Origin: Halocaridina rubra
Lineage: Eukaryota; Arthropoda; Malacostraca; Decapoda; Atyidae
Assembly: GCA_037179515.1 (NCBI GenBank)
Contig: JAXCGZ010000070.1
Location: 30,001-94,000, forward strand
DNA: 64,000 nucleotides
Direction: 5' to 3'
The position numbers and the translations under genes were made by a program. Positions 1-11,703 of this stretch are shown piece after piece. Under the pieces are notes generated by a model, which worked only from the letters and a program-made list of their open reading frames with translations, was not told where the DNA came from and did not search any database. Position 1 is the stretch's first letter. Each line of letters begins with the position of its first letter.

Positions 1-66
1 AACTGGTACAGTTTGTAACACACTGTTGATAATGTGTTCTAGGTTCGAGTCCCAGGCAAGGTAAAA
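1..66 (+). mobile_element. tRNA-derived SINE remnant at the window edge
   Basis: TGGTACAGTTTG and a perfect B box GGTTCGAGTCCC followed by AGGCAAGGTA and an A run. The left end is cut off. It does not fold as a full tRNA, so a SINE or tRNA pseudogene is likelier. Confidence 0.45.
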
Positions 67-75
67 AAGTTTCAG

Positions 76-77
<2 letters not shown>

Positions 78-165
<88 letters not shown>
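78..165. repeat. (AC)n(AT)n(GT)n compound microsatellite
   Basis: AC, then AT, then GT runs form a self-complementary block of about 88 bp. Confidence 0.95.
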
Positions 166-341
166 AAACATACATACATACACAAACACACAGTCCAACA
201 CACATGAGACAGCATCAACACCCACATTTCTCATATCTAGACTGATAAAGAAGTGTAATACACTCAGCTTATCTTAATAATTCATTTTTTCCTGGTATTA
301 ATTATTATTTACAACTGAAAGTCGGCTCTTAAGAAGATAAA

Positions 342-345
<4 letters not shown>

Positions 346-423
<78 letters not shown>

Positions 424-466
424 TTGTGTGTAATAAGCAGAATGACCCCTAAATATAGTGCTTCTG

Positions 467-500
<34 letters not shown>

Positions 501-576
501 TGAATGCTGTGTGTAATAAGCAGAATGACCCCTAAATATAGTGCTTCTGTGTATGAGAGAGAGAGAGAGAGAGAAT
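346..576. repeat. (AG)n runs with a duplicated spacer
   Basis: Three AG runs separated by two copies of GTGTAATAAGCAGAATGACC CCTAAATATAGTGCTTCTG. Confidence 0.9.
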
Positions 577-1004
577 TCTATTTTCACAAAGATACCCTTA
601 TTTGAATCTTCTATTTAAATCGAATTCAAATAGGAATCAATATCTAATTTAACGGGTTAAAAAAATCAACTTGACAAATACCTCTGATAAGATATGAAAG
701 ATCAAGTCTTATATTTGTTTTTTCTTTATCTGTTCCTTTTTTATTTGTTTATTACCAATATTAACAATTGTTTTTGTTATTATTGTTCTTCGAGAACAGA
801 AGTTTAGTGAGAACTACAACAATGAACAAATATATTAGTTGTTTTTATTATTATTACTATTGTAATTATTACTGAATATGTAGTTTCATCAGATGCGACA
901 TAAACTTCAAAAAACATGCATACGGGAAAATAAATAAATAAATAATTGCGACCTTGAAGCTTCCTAGTCTCATGTAAACAAACATGACATCACGTTACTT
1001 ATAT
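577..1004. other. AT-rich, nothing recognised
   Basis: AT-rich single-copy-looking DNA with no frame, splice pair or repeat I can name. The same holds for 1711-2279, 2700-3200 (apart from short fragments of SINE B and family E), 5380-5980, 6645-7085 and 8140-8980. Confidence 0.5.
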
Positions 1005-1710
1005 ATTGAATCAAATAAGGCCAACTGGCAACTCTCTTACAAGCCACGCCCCTTACGCAATGACGTCATCATGTCTATTGCTTTTAGAACAGAAGAAAAT
1101 ACGGCTAGCTGGCAACCTCCTCCCAAGCTCCGCCCCTTATGCAATCACATCATCATGGCTATTGCTTTCAGGATAGAATTAAATAAGGCTACCTGGCGAC
1201 TCTCCTTTCAAGCCTCCCCTCTAAAGCCATGACATGATCCAGTTCTGCGTAACGAACTCCCTCTTTCTATTGAGTACTAGGACGGTGCCTTCTTGTACAG
1301 ACATTTGGGATTTGCAAGTGGAACCATTACCCAAAGTGAATGCCCTTTCTAACCCCAGATCATGGAGGGTCTTGAATTGACAACCTAATGAATTAGGTCG
1401 CATGCACTATCAACCCGACAATGGCAGTAAGACTTCTAAATCTACAATATCATCATGCTAATTGAATTTACAATAGAATAATATAGGGCAAAGCGGCAAC
1501 CCCTCTTTCAAGCCCCGCCCCTTGTGATGACATCATTGTATCAGCCCTTTAAAAATAAGGCAATGTAGCATCTCCATTTCAAGCCCCGCCCCACAGAAGA
1601 TGACGTCATTACGTATGACTGTTAAATATGGACCAAATTTGACTATGTGGCAACTCCCTATCAAGCCCCGTCCCAAAAGCCATGACATCATCACGTCAAT
1701 TGGCAGTTTC
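1005..1710 (+). repeat. six-unit repeat with CRE-like palindromes
   Basis: Units of about 75-110 bp: GGCAACTC.C...CAAGCC.CGCCCCTT followed by a TGACGTCA(TCATG) element and ATTG. Units start near 1019, 1102, 1185, 1485, 1560 and 1640. TGACGTCA is intact at 1062 and near 1600 and mutated (TGACATCA and similar) in the others. A diverged SINE sits between units 3 and 4. Confidence 0.7.
1238..1430 (-). mobile_element. SINE family A, old diverged member
   Basis: Order-preserving match to family A (GAACTCCCT, AGGACGGTGCCTTCTTG, ACCCAAAGTGAATGCCCTT, CTAACCCCAGA) with a different tRNA-like head. It interrupts the CRE-containing repeat array at 1005-1710. Confidence 0.6.
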
Positions 1711-2277
1711 CTTAATATTTAAATAACTTTAAAGGGCACGACATAAGACCACTTAAAAATGGTAATAAATAAGGTTCATTCAAGTTGCTTCCTTCACTTG
1801 ACAACAAAGCATAAGCGCTTTCGAGGACGTGACGAAAACACATTTTCAGAGGGCGTCAAAAAACAACACTTCAAGAATATTATTATTACTATTCTAAAAA
1901 TAATTTAATAGAATTGTAATTTTTGTTTTAGACATTTACATTAACTTATACAAATTTCGTTTACAATATATGTTTACTTTAGTAAAAGATCAGTATACCT
2001 GTCTTGTAAACACACACAGGCACACATATGAGGTTCCTACTATTTAAACAAACACGTGCACACAAACATACACACAAGTCTCTTGTTATCCACACATAAT
2101 ATACAAGAGGCTCCTACTACTTTAACACACACACACACAGGAGTTCTACTACTTAAACACACACACACACACATACTCAAACACACACGAGGTTCTAACA
2201 TGGTTTTATGATAAGATATTCCTTTTGTAATGGAGCTGTCCACCTCAAAACATGCGACGTCAATCATTGCTATACAT

Positions 2278-2279
<2 letters not shown>

Positions 2280-2334
<55 letters not shown>
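2280..2334. repeat. (AG)n microsatellite
   Basis: Pure AG run of about 54 bp. Confidence 0.95.
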
Positions 2335-2336
<2 letters not shown>

Positions 2337-2456
2337 CCTTTGTGTTGTTAGCAGATTCATATGACGTCATATGTAAACAAACAATTTTATAGACCATAAT
2401 TGACAAAACAAAATCTGAGGAAATAAGCATTGTTCATTCAGTGCCAGTCCAAAGCT

Positions 2457-2680
2457 CGACCGACGTTAGACCTTTGCCCCATTTGCACTGTGGATAACCC
2501 ATGCTGTGTAGTTAGGGTTAATTGTGGTGATGCGAAGCTAGGGACGCAGGTCACCTTGAATCAGTGCTGTTTCCAAGCCTGGTTGATGTCAGATCTTTGC
2601 CCAACTAGCAATGTGGATGACCCCCTGTGTGGGATCTTTGCCCAACTTGCACTGTGGATGACCCCCCTTGTGTGGTTACG
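2457..2680 (+). repeat. short degenerate tandem repeat
   Basis: Three recurrences of (GAT)CTTTGCCCAACTTGCA and TGTGGATGACCCCC. The open frame across it has no known domain. Confidence 0.55.
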
Positions 2681-3202
2681 TAAAATTGCAGTGACCCTTT
2701 ATACCTAAGAAGCTAACATAGGGAAAATTGGGTAAAGTGGCTATCTGGTGATTTGCTGTGCTTTGACTCAGCCACTACCCTTTACAAGGGATATTAAGGC
2801 TACTGTATACATATGTATGGACGTACACATGTATACATGCCGTTAGGAAGGGCATCTAACCGTAAAACCATCAGCCAATATCAATCACTAGTCTTCTCGG
2901 GGCTAGTGACAAACAGCAACCCTATAACGGTTATACAGAATAAAAGCAATCATTGGATATTCTAAATTCCTACAGTTTTTTAAATTATTATTATTATTAT
3001 TACTATTATTAATGATAAGATGACAACTAGAGAACAGCTGCTTCCACGTGTACCTAAAGACACCACCTGCTATATACCCCCAACTATGACATGTGCGTAT
3101 GTGTACATAAAAATGCGCTCACGTGAACATACCCAACTGGAACACCTGTGTTGACAGTGTATATCAAATATGCTTTATCATAAACATGTTATATTCTTAA
3201 TG

Positions 3203-3790
3203 TCAACTTATAAATTCCATTTTATTACATATGTAATACTTTTGAAAATCTGGAATAGTGCCACCTTTATACGTAACTGAGGGAGTGCCACTTGAAATAC
3301 GTACTCCTGTGTAATATCTTTAGGGCCATATAAAATTCAACTCATAAATTTCATTTTATTACATATGTAATGCTTATAAAAAATGGAATAGTACCACCTT
3401 TATACGTAACTGAGGGAGTGCCACTTGAAACACGTACTCCTGTAATATCTTTAGGCCCATATAAAATTCAACTAAAATTCCATTTTATTACATATGTAAT
3501 ACTTTTGAACAACTGGAATAGTGCCACCTTTATACATAACTGAGGGAGTGCCACTTGAAACACGTACAGTACTCCTGTGTAATATCTTCAGGGTCATATA
3601 AAATTCAATACCATCACACTATACTACCTAAATTAGTACAGTGTGATGTAATACTTTTGAAAAAACTGGAATAGTGCCACCATTATACATAACTGAGGGA
3701 GTGCCACTTGAAACACGTACTCCTTGTAATATCTTTGGGGTCATATAAAATTCAATACCATCACACTATACAACCTGAATTACATGTGAC
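3203..3790 (+). repeat. tandem repeat, about 130-147 bp units
   Basis: Four to five units each carrying GGAATAGTGCCACC, TAACTGAGGGAGTGCCACTT and CACGTACTCCTG. Units 4 and 5 have replaced the ACATATGTAAT block by ATACCATCACACTATAC DNA; in unit 4 it forms a CATCACACT/AGTGTGATG hairpin. Confidence 0.8.
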
Positions 3791-3880
3791 CTTCTGTCAC
3801 ATGTGTGTGGGTGTTTATACACATGTGTGGGTGTTTATACAAATGTGCGCACATACTAGATTGGAACACGTACTGTTGCT

Positions 3881-4390
3881 GGTCGAGTAAGTCAGTGGTG
3901 TTTTAATAATAAAATATTCTTTAACTTAGACAAATAATAATTCGGGTAAGTTTACGTACAAGACGTAAGTGTGAGATTGTAATAATGGCACTACTTGGCG
4001 CCAACCTTTGGGCGTCGCTCATAGGTTAGGTTAGCTTGGTGCCAAAAGGGTCGAGTAAGTCAATAGTGTTTTAATCATAAAATATTCTTTAACTTAAAGA
4101 CAATTAATAATTCAGGTAATTTTGCGTGCAAGACGTAAGTGTGAGATTGTAATAATGGCAATACTTGGCGCCAACCTTTTGGCGTCGCTCATAGGTTAGG
4201 TTAACTTGGTGCCAAAAGGGTCGAGTAAGTCAAAAGTGTTTTAATCACAAAATATTAACTTAGACAAATATTAATTCAGGTAATTTTACGTGTAAGACGT
4301 AAGTATGAGATTGTAATAACGGCACTAAAAGACTTGGCGCCAACATTTTGGCGTCGCTCATAGGTTAGGTTAGATTGGTGCCAAGCGGTT
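3881..4390 (+). repeat. three tandem units of about 169 bp
   Basis: Units begin GGTCGAGTAAGTCA at 3881, 4049 and 4219. Each contains AAGACGTAAGT, CTTGGCGCCAAC, GGCGTCGCTCATAGGTTAGG and TTGGTGCCAA. Confidence 0.85.
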
Positions 4391-4514
4391 CTCAAAGAGC
4401 GGCACCAAAAATTACCTGACCCTCCTTTACTATGCCATTAAAGAAGTGTCTGTGTGCATGCATATATCTTCATGTAATACCTTCAAGACTAAGTAATGAC
4501 ATACTGATCTCAGG

Positions 4515-4693
4515 GTCATATGGAGGCGGCGGTAACTCAGTGGTAGAGCTAGCGAGCCAGGAATTGACCAGCCTGACCACTGGAGGTTTGATCCCGCTGC
4601 AAATCGTTAGGAATGGCATCAAGCTTTAATCCTTCCTTATAGAGCCAAGTCGTTTTTGTCTATCCCTTTTCAAATGGAGACTGATTGTGATAC
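4515..4693 (+). mobile_element. tRNA-derived SINE, family B
   Basis: Family B, about 155 bp: a tRNA-like head (GTAACTCAGTGGTAGAG, later GGTTTGATCCC as B box), then GTTAGGAA(G/T)GGCATC, CTTTAATCC, a GTGTCCACCCCCATT-like block and an end like TGGGGACTAATTGTGACA. Many diverged copies occur in the window. Confidence 0.75.
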
Positions 4694-5019
4694 ACGTATC
4701 ATACCTGAATCATATTTTCGCTGTGGTACTAATACACGTATCATACCTGATTCATATTTTCACTGTGGCACATCATACCTGAATCATATTTTCGCTGTGA
4801 CACTAATACACGTATCATACCTGAATCATATTTTCGCTGTGGTACTAATACACGTATCATACTGGATTCATATTTTCGCTGTGGCACTAATACACGTATC
4901 ATACCTGAATCATATTTTCGCTGTGACACTAATACACGTATCATACCTGAATCATATTTTCGCTGTGGCACTAATACACGTATCATACCTGATTCATATT
5001 TTCTCTGTGGCACTAATGA
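4691..5019 (+). repeat. 42-bp minisatellite, about eight copies
   Basis: Unit TACACGTATCATACCTGAAT plus CATATTTTCGCTGTGGCACT AA. The period is a multiple of three, so both strands stay open; these frames are repeats, not genes. Confidence 0.9.
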
Positions 5020-5109
5020 AAGGGTGAAGCTGCTGGTCCCAAGGAATGCCGTGATCAATTATACAGAACAACAATGGCTAAAATAAATATTCTATAGTAA
5101 GATAGAGGT

Positions 5110-5269
5110 TTATGGTAGCTCAGTGGGGCAGCTCACAAGTCAGGAAGAGCGATACCTGATTAACGAGTTCTCAAGCTGCGGGGCGCTAGGAAGGGTATCT
5201 ACCTTTAATCCCCCTTATAGCTCCAGCCTTTTTGTGTCCACCCCCATTCAAATGTGCCATAAGACGTAA
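5110..5269 (+). mobile_element. SINE family B
   Basis: Plus copy: GGTAGCTCAGTGG.GCAG head, GCTAGGAAGGGTATCTA and GTGTCCACCCCCATTCAAAT. Confidence 0.75.
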
Positions 5270-5335
5270 AAGATTCTCTTGTAAGTTAAACAAATTGAAG
5301 CCATTTAAGAATAAAAATCAATAATATTATAGTCA

Positions 5336-5377
5336 CTAGCCCTTGGTAGAAAATAGAGTCCGTGACGTAAAACCGGA
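5336..5377 (+). mobile_element. SINE family A, 3' end fragment
   Basis: Only the last 40 bp (CCTTGGTAGAAAA.AGAGTCCGTGACGT.. and CCGGAAC) are present. Confidence 0.65.
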
Positions 5378-5984
5378 ACCGGAACTAACTTAGGAGTCAA
5401 TAAGGATTAAAATCACAATTACTTCAGCCTCCAGGTATAAAGTAAATAAATAAATAATTGCATAAACAGTATACATATGTACATACGGTGTGCAAATAAA
5501 CCGTTCATAACAAAGCTAACATATACATACATACATACAAAGATAAAAGACAATACCATATATACAAACAGGCATATATACAACATATATACACAAAATG
5601 CATATGACAGAGACATATATGCATATGTGTGTAACTAAACAACGGAAATAAAAGCAATCTACTCATATAAAAAACAAAGAAATTTATATAACAAATAAAA
5701 AAAAAGCGAACACATAATGTAAACAAACAGAAAACAAATCAAACAAATACCTCTTGCATGACAAAATCAACATTTATTAGAAATTATTACGTAAGGATCA
5801 AGCACAAGGAGGTGCGGCGCCAAGTGTGTGAATCGAGACAGATGTAAACAAACTTATTTTCTACCCTTTGAGGGAAATACGTTCTTAATTATGCTAAAGA
5901 CTCCAGTATGAGCCATCCAACATTTTTCAGTCACTGAGGTCACGAGGATGCAATTATTAAGTATAAAGAGCGAAGTTTACTCTT

Positions 5985-6640
5985 ATCGCCATTTTTCACT
6001 TTGGCGCCAAAGCCAATATGTTCTTATTTCACTTGGCGCCAACATAGGCGAGATAAAACTCTGTTATGTTTACTTAGGCTTTGATGTCTTACACTTTGGC
6101 GCCAATGCCAGTTTGGTTTCATTTCACTTGACTTTCAGTTTTTCCAGTTCTCTAAGCGCCAACATAGCTGAGTTAACATTCTGTTATGCTTACACTGGTT
6201 TCATGTTTTCTTAACTTTGGCGCCAGTGCCAATGCGCTATTAGCTTACTTGACTTCCAGTATTTTCCTTTCCTTAGGCGCTAACTTAGCTGACTTAAAAT
6301 TCTGTCACATTTACTTTGGCGTAGCAGATTTACACATTGGCGCCAAAGCCAATATGCTATTACTTCACTAGGCTTCCAGTATTTCCCTTTCCCTTGGAGC
6401 CAACATAGATGACTTATGATCTTGTCATATTTACATTGGTGTCGCATGTTTCTCATTTTGGCGCCAATGCCAATATGTTATTTCATTTGACGTTCAGTAT
6501 TTTCCTTTCCCTTGGCGCCAACTGAGTTAAAATTGTCATATTTACTCTAGTATTGCAGTTTTTCACTTTGGCGCCAAAGCCAATATACTATTAATTTCAC
6601 TTGGCATCCAGTAGGCTTTCCCATGCTCTTGTCGCCACCA
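5985..6640 (+). repeat. satellite-like array with GGCGCC palindromes
   Basis: Six units of about 95-125 bp. Each has CACTTTGGCGCCAA(A/T)GCCA and usually a second CTTGGCGCCAACATAG site, with CTGTTATGTTTAC(T/A) and CAGTATTTTCCTTTCC between. Confidence 0.85.
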
Positions 6641-7086
6641 TAGTAGAGGTTCCGTATCTCATTCCAAAAACAACAACCGAGACCTTTAATCAAGAATTTT
6701 AATGTTCTAGATATCAAAATATCGTTTAAGATAAATAACTTCTATTAGTGCATACACTTTCCCGTGAACAAAATTTATGCAGTATTCTTACGTCATTTTA
6801 GGTGCTTAATCTGGGACTGAAGCAAAAGGTAAGTGCTTAATGTGGGATTGAAGCACATGGTAATTCATCTGATCTAACAGAACAATAATTCTATAACTTA
6901 ATACCTTACAAGGTGTCAAATTTGGGATTACAGTTGCAAGCAGGTATTCCATGTGGGATTGAGGTATATCAGGTGCCTATTTTGTGATTGATACGATTTA
7001 CAATAAGATGTAAGAGATACGGTGAGTTGGTCATTTGCTTAATGAGTGTGTGCCTTGACTTGGCCATCCCCTTATAAAAGGAATTG

Positions 7087-7282
7087 TTCCGGTTTTACGT
7101 TACGGACTCTCTTTTCTACTAAGGGCTAGAACGGTTGCCTGCTTGCGAAGGACTTGTTTTGGCAGATGTGTAATCCTTACCCTGAGTGCATGCCCTCGCT
7201 AACCTCAGACAGTGACGGTTCGCGAACCCTCGACCTGACGCCTCTGAGTCGCGAACGCTACCGCTTGAGCCACGGTGACTAC
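7087..7282 (-). mobile_element. tRNA-derived SINE, family A
   Basis: Family A is about 195 bp. In sense it starts GTAGTCACCGTGGCTCAAGC, with an A-box-like GGCTCAAGCGGTAGCG and a B-box-like GGTTCGCGCC, so the head is tRNA-like with Pol III promoter boxes. The body includes GGTTAGCAAGGGCATGCACT and CCAAAACAAGTCCTTCGCAA, and the end is GTGACGTAAAACCGGAAC followed by a short (AAC)n or similar tail. More than a dozen copies are in this window on both strands. This copy lies in minus orientation. Confidence 0.85.
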
Positions 7283-7534
7283 TGATGCTAAATATATATA
7301 CGTTAATATATAGTACTTGAGCCTTTAAGCTATGTTACATTAAGTTAGGTTAGGTTTAATGAATTAAATGAGGCTTGATTTGGCTCTATTCAAAATAAAC
7401 CTGAGTTGAATAGAAACAGAAAACTGAAAAAAGAACGAATTTAAATGTTTACAAAAAAAACGTGTTCGAGGAATACGTTTACTCAAAACATTTCGAGGAA
7501 AAACTTTTATTAACACGTGTCGAAGGTTTGCAGT

Positions 7535-7686
7535 AGCACTGTGGCTGATAGCGTGAGTAACGAGGTTTCGATCCCACAGCGGGTCGTTAGGAAAGACATC
7601 TAATCTTTAATCCACTTACAGATCCAACATATCTGCGTCCACCCCCATTCATATGGAGGATTCCTCGTGGCACATAAAACGTTACG
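7535..7686 (+). mobile_element. SINE family B
   Basis: Plus copy: GTTTCGATCCCACAGCGGG box B region, GTCCACCCCCATTCATATGG and a GGCACATAAAAC end. Confidence 0.7.
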
Positions 7687-7925
7687 AAAGTATTTAATAA
7701 CGTTTCGGACAATTTTGGTGATCAAATTCCCCCCCCCAAAATATCAGAAAACTGAGAACCAAGTCATAGCTAACAGTTCTCTAATTTAGTTTCCCAATCT
7801 TGAGTCAATCATTTACCCCCTCGGAGCACTGCATTACTAGCTAATAACCAGGAAAAGGCAAAACAGAAACGTATTTTCATATACTGTGTCAGGTCAAGCA
7901 AACGTTTGCTGTGACTATGAGAGTA

Positions 7926-8136
7926 AAGGGGGATTTACACGGTCAAACGGTTCGTCGAACGCGGTTCGACAGACAAGAGTTTGAAGTGATGTTCGAACGT
8001 GTGAACGGGGTATTTGGTTGTCGAACACGTTCCGTGTTCGACAACCAAATACTCTGTTCGCACGTTCGAACATCACTTCAAACACTTGTCTGTCGAACCG
8101 CGTTCGACTAACCATTTGACCGTGTAAACCCCCCTT
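7926..8136. mobile_element. foldback element, about 105-bp arms
   Basis: A near-perfect inverted repeat from AAGGGGGATTTACACGGTCA to TGACCGTGTAAACCCCCCTT, closing on a loop of a few bases around 8030. The arms carry GGTTCGTCGAACGCGGTTCG and GAAGTGATGTTCGAACGTG. Only a handful of arm mismatches are visible. Open frames on both strands here are a by-product of the palindrome. Confidence 0.85.
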
Positions 8137-8983
8137 AAGTGGTACTACTTGCATCCGTTCGTGCTGCCTTGCAGGCGCACACGGGAGTGTGAAATTCGAA
8201 GGGTGAAAACCGACGGCATTTTCTGTAATGCTATTTTTTTTTTGGGGGGGGGCACCAGGACGGGCCAAAAATAATAAAAAAAAACAGCCCTCATCGGGCC
8301 TGGGCACATAGAATACATAAAGTAAAGAGAAACAGTGATGGAGTGTAATGACTTGTCAGATGTGAAGGGATAATAAAAGATGTGTAATGAATATCCAAGA
8401 ATATTCAGTGTAGCTGTAGGCATAGAAAAAGAACCGTAACTGAAGGAAGACTTAACATCGAACTGTCCTGGACAGACCTATTTAAGTTCAAAAACCTTCA
8501 GCTGTAGTATCGCAACGGTCAGCTGGTGCCATGAGCCAACATACTACTTGATTTTCAAACGCACAACAATGTTTTTTCTTAAAGAGCTACTCAGCAGCGT
8601 CGAAAGAAGGGGTAAGTGCAAAATGGGCTAGGCATATCTACTTTATCTTTAGCCCAGGGAAGCAGCAAATCTTAAACCAGCTGCTTAAACCATATGTAAA
8701 GACTCACTTTTTGAGTATATTCCTCTACATACCAAAAGGGGTACGCATGCCCCAGTTTAGGAACCTCTCTTCTACATACTAATATACAATTAGAAATCTT
8801 TGAAAAAAAAGTTGCCAGTTAGCAATTTTCTGATATCAATCTGTAGTTTCCTATTAAGGCAGTGAGACAACAGGGCGAATCTGGGCTGAGAATTCTCGGT
8901 TTATTATAAACGCCCAGGTGATTCACAATATTTGTATATATAACGAGGACAAGAATAAATAATTTAATAGAGAATGAGGGTAG

Positions 8984-9112
<129 letters not shown>

Positions 9113-9225
9113 TCCTGACCAACTCTGCAACCAACAACATGCATAAAACTAGATAGATATAGAGACAGATAGTGATAAAACTTGGATAGATATTAATTAA
9201 AGCTATGACAAGTATCAGTGAATTA

Positions 9226-9305
9226 ACACATGAAACCGACCAGGAGACAGGGAACTACGAGCATAGGGCTATTTTCTTTGAACTCAATTATGTAAATACA
9301 ATGAG
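9226..9305 (+). mobile_element. solo CR1 3' end
   Basis: GAAACCGACCAGGAGACAGG, then ACGAGCATAGGGCT and a tail like CAATTATGTAAATACAAT match the last 80 bp of the CR1 copies at 15640-15712 and 54310-54390 with roughly 20 percent differences. It is an old, very short 5'-truncated insertion. Confidence 0.65.
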
Positions 9306-9425
9306 ATATATTATATATCTATATATAAAATTATTACACACACAATATTATCTTTAATCTCTATGCCGCGAATCCATTAATTTACTAATATCAAAAGGCA
9401 GATGAAATACTCTCTCTCTCTCTCG

Positions 9426-9616
9426 TTCTGGTTTTACGTCACGGACTCCCTTTTCTACCAAGGGCTAGGACGGTTGCCTTCTTGCGAAGAACTTTTGGCA
9501 GATGTAATCGTTACCCTGAGTGCATGCCCTTGCTAACCTCAGACCGTGACGGGGCGCGAACTCTCGACCTGACGCCTCAAAGTCGCGGACGCTACCGCCT
9601 GAGCCACGATGACTAC
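9426..9616 (-). mobile_element. SINE family A
   Basis: Full-length minus copy. It sits inside a (TC)n run: TCTCTCTC stands directly on both sides, consistent with insertion into the microsatellite. Confidence 0.85.
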
Positions 9617-9983
9617 TCTCTCTCTAACTCTCTCTCTCTCGACCTTAACACACTGAAACACAAGCACTATAACACTGGCGAAAATAATACTTGCTGTGTA
9701 CACGATATTGAGTATACACAACACAAAATCAAAAGCCCAAAAGAACAGTTGAAGACTCATAATTTCCTAAAGTTTATAAATAATGAGTCAATTAGCTAAT
9801 CCACGACTAAACTAGTCACTGTTTCCGAAAAAGTGGCTATGACTGAAAATAGTTCATTGTCCAGTATTGGGTGATTATTCAATATACTGTGGTCTCAAAT
9901 AGTTGAATAGGGTGGTTTAAACAAGCAATTATTTCCAATAGATCTTACCTCTTGTTTAACTATTCTAATCTCCAACTGTCGTT

Positions 9984-10181
9984 GTTGTTCCGGTTTTACG
10001 TCATGGACTCCCTTTTCTACCAAGGGTTAGGACGGTTGCCTTCTAGCGAAGGACTTGTTTTGGCAGATGTAATCGTTACCTTGAGTGCATGCCCTTGCTA
10101 ACCCCAGACCGTGACGGGGCGCGAACCCTTGACCTGACGCCTCAGAGTCGCGGACGCTACCGTTTGAGCCACGGTGACTAC
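9984..10181 (-). mobile_element. SINE family A with 17-bp target-site duplication
   Basis: Full-length minus copy with a GTTGTT tail. It is flanked by AATCTCCAACTGTCGTT (9967-9983) and AATCTCTAACTGTCGTT (10182-10198), a 17-bp duplication with one mismatch, showing LINE-mediated insertion. Confidence 0.9.
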
Positions 10182-10278
10182 AATCTCTAACTGTCGTTAA
10201 GGATTAGAATTGTTGAGCACTGGGGAAGGTCTTTTAAGAAATAATTATCCATTATCTAAACCACTCTATTCAACCATT

Positions 10279-10351
10279 AAGGGCGGTTTACACGGTCAAG
10301 CGGTTCGTCGAACGCGGTTCGACGAACCGTTTGACCGTGTAAACCCCCCTT
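10279..10351. mobile_element. short foldback element of the same family
   Basis: 73 bp: AAGGGCGGTTTACACGGTCA and a perfect-core palindrome GGTTCGTCGAAC-GCG-GTTCGACGAACC, ending ACCGTGTAAACCCCCCTT. It has the same terminal 45 bp as the element at 7926-8136 but no interior. Confidence 0.8.
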
Positions 10352-10755
10352 TGGAGTCCAGAGCATATTGTGTTGTCACCCAATATTGGACAAAAAAATT
10401 ATTCTTTAGGAATTCATGAGCCCTCAAGTGCTCTTTCAAGTGTATGTGTGTGTGTGTGTATTATTTTTCATTTATACACATTCACCAGCGTTCGTGTATG
10501 TGCATTTGTGTAAACATGTGTAAGTATGAATATTGTTTATTCTAAAAATTAGTGTTTTTTATTTATGATACTTTATTCTACACAATAATGATAATTCCTT
10601 CAATCTTTATTTTCCCAGAGGTCTGATGATGACAATAGTATATGCCGAAAGTTCATAATAAAATACTGAATGTTCATAAAAGCATTAGTGTTGACATTCA
10701 TAATTAGATTACGATTCCTGAAAGAGGAGTCAATTTTCTTTCTCTCTCTCTCTCA

Positions 10756-10794
<39 letters not shown>

Positions 10795-11703
10795 ACCGCG
10801 CGTTCAGTGACACACGAAATTGCTCCTCTTAAATTTTTAACTGTTTCGAGTGACTAAGTGCTTAGTGGAAAACTTTACCATAATTTCCATAAATCTGAAA
10901 TCCTGCAGAGTATTGTGAGTACAAAAACTTATATTTGTTGTAAGACGAGACTGTTCATATTAAAGGAAAAAAATTGAGAACTTTTTCGTGAGGAAGAGAG
11001 AGAAGCTGCCGTCCAGTTCTGCCTTGAGGGAAATCTAGAAGAGTTGCCAGAGGTGGAGCCATCACATCACATTACCTAATTTTTTGTGTAAACTGGGGAA
11101 AGCTCTTAAGCCGTTTACCTGATCCTGTGGTTCTATATATTGTTAAAATCAGTATCCTTCCCATTTATATTAACTAGTTAGTTAGTTTGATACACGAAAA
11201 AATTGAATAATAAAAGAAAAAAAATTACCAAATACCCACCTGTCAACAGTACTGAGTTAAATTGCCAAGTAGTACAGCAGTCTTATTTTCTTCATTTTTT
11301 TTTTGCTTTTCTTTTAGCTTTCTCTTTTACTATTTTGTTATTTTGTATATATATTGAGTTAAATGTAAAGTCTAATCCCGTGATAACATATCTTGGTTAG
11401 CAAGTCAGTTTATCAGTTAGGAAGAATATATAACAGAAACAGGTGGGTGCCACCTCAAACACAAATTCGAATTTTCCTTCAGGTTTGACTTTTGTTTTTC
11501 TTTTTCTTTTTATACTTAAATTACCATGGTCAAGTTTTTAAGTTAAGAAGTGTGTTACCAGAAAGGAGACAAACTGAGTCACTAAATAGCACTTATATGG
11601 AGATATAAAAATTCTGTGTGAAGCTAAATTAGAAGTTTTTCTCTTTTCTTTTTTTCCTCTTTCTCGTCTTCTTTCTATATTCTGTGAGAGGGAGAACATA
11701 AAA
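10352..11703. other. no gene recognised; possible CR1 5' UTR
   Basis: Short TC/AC and GT microsatellites near 10445 and 10741-10796, then non-repetitive DNA. From about 10980 (GAGGAAGAGAGAGAAGCTGC) to the ORF1 ATG it could be the CR1 5' UTR; no second copy is available for comparison. Confidence 0.35.

Noticed and set aside
4656..5058. Overlapping open frames on both strands and CRISPR-like regular repeats
   Set aside because: A 42-bp minisatellite whose period is divisible by three. No unique spacers and no cas genes; the genome is eukaryotic.
7911..8307. Arg-rich frames on both strands
   Set aside because: Produced by the palindromic foldback element; the two proteins mirror each other.
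9482..9799. Recurrent peptide with TCFGRCNRYPECMPLLTSDRD in many frames
   Set aside because: It is the translation of SINE family A in minus orientation, not a gene family.
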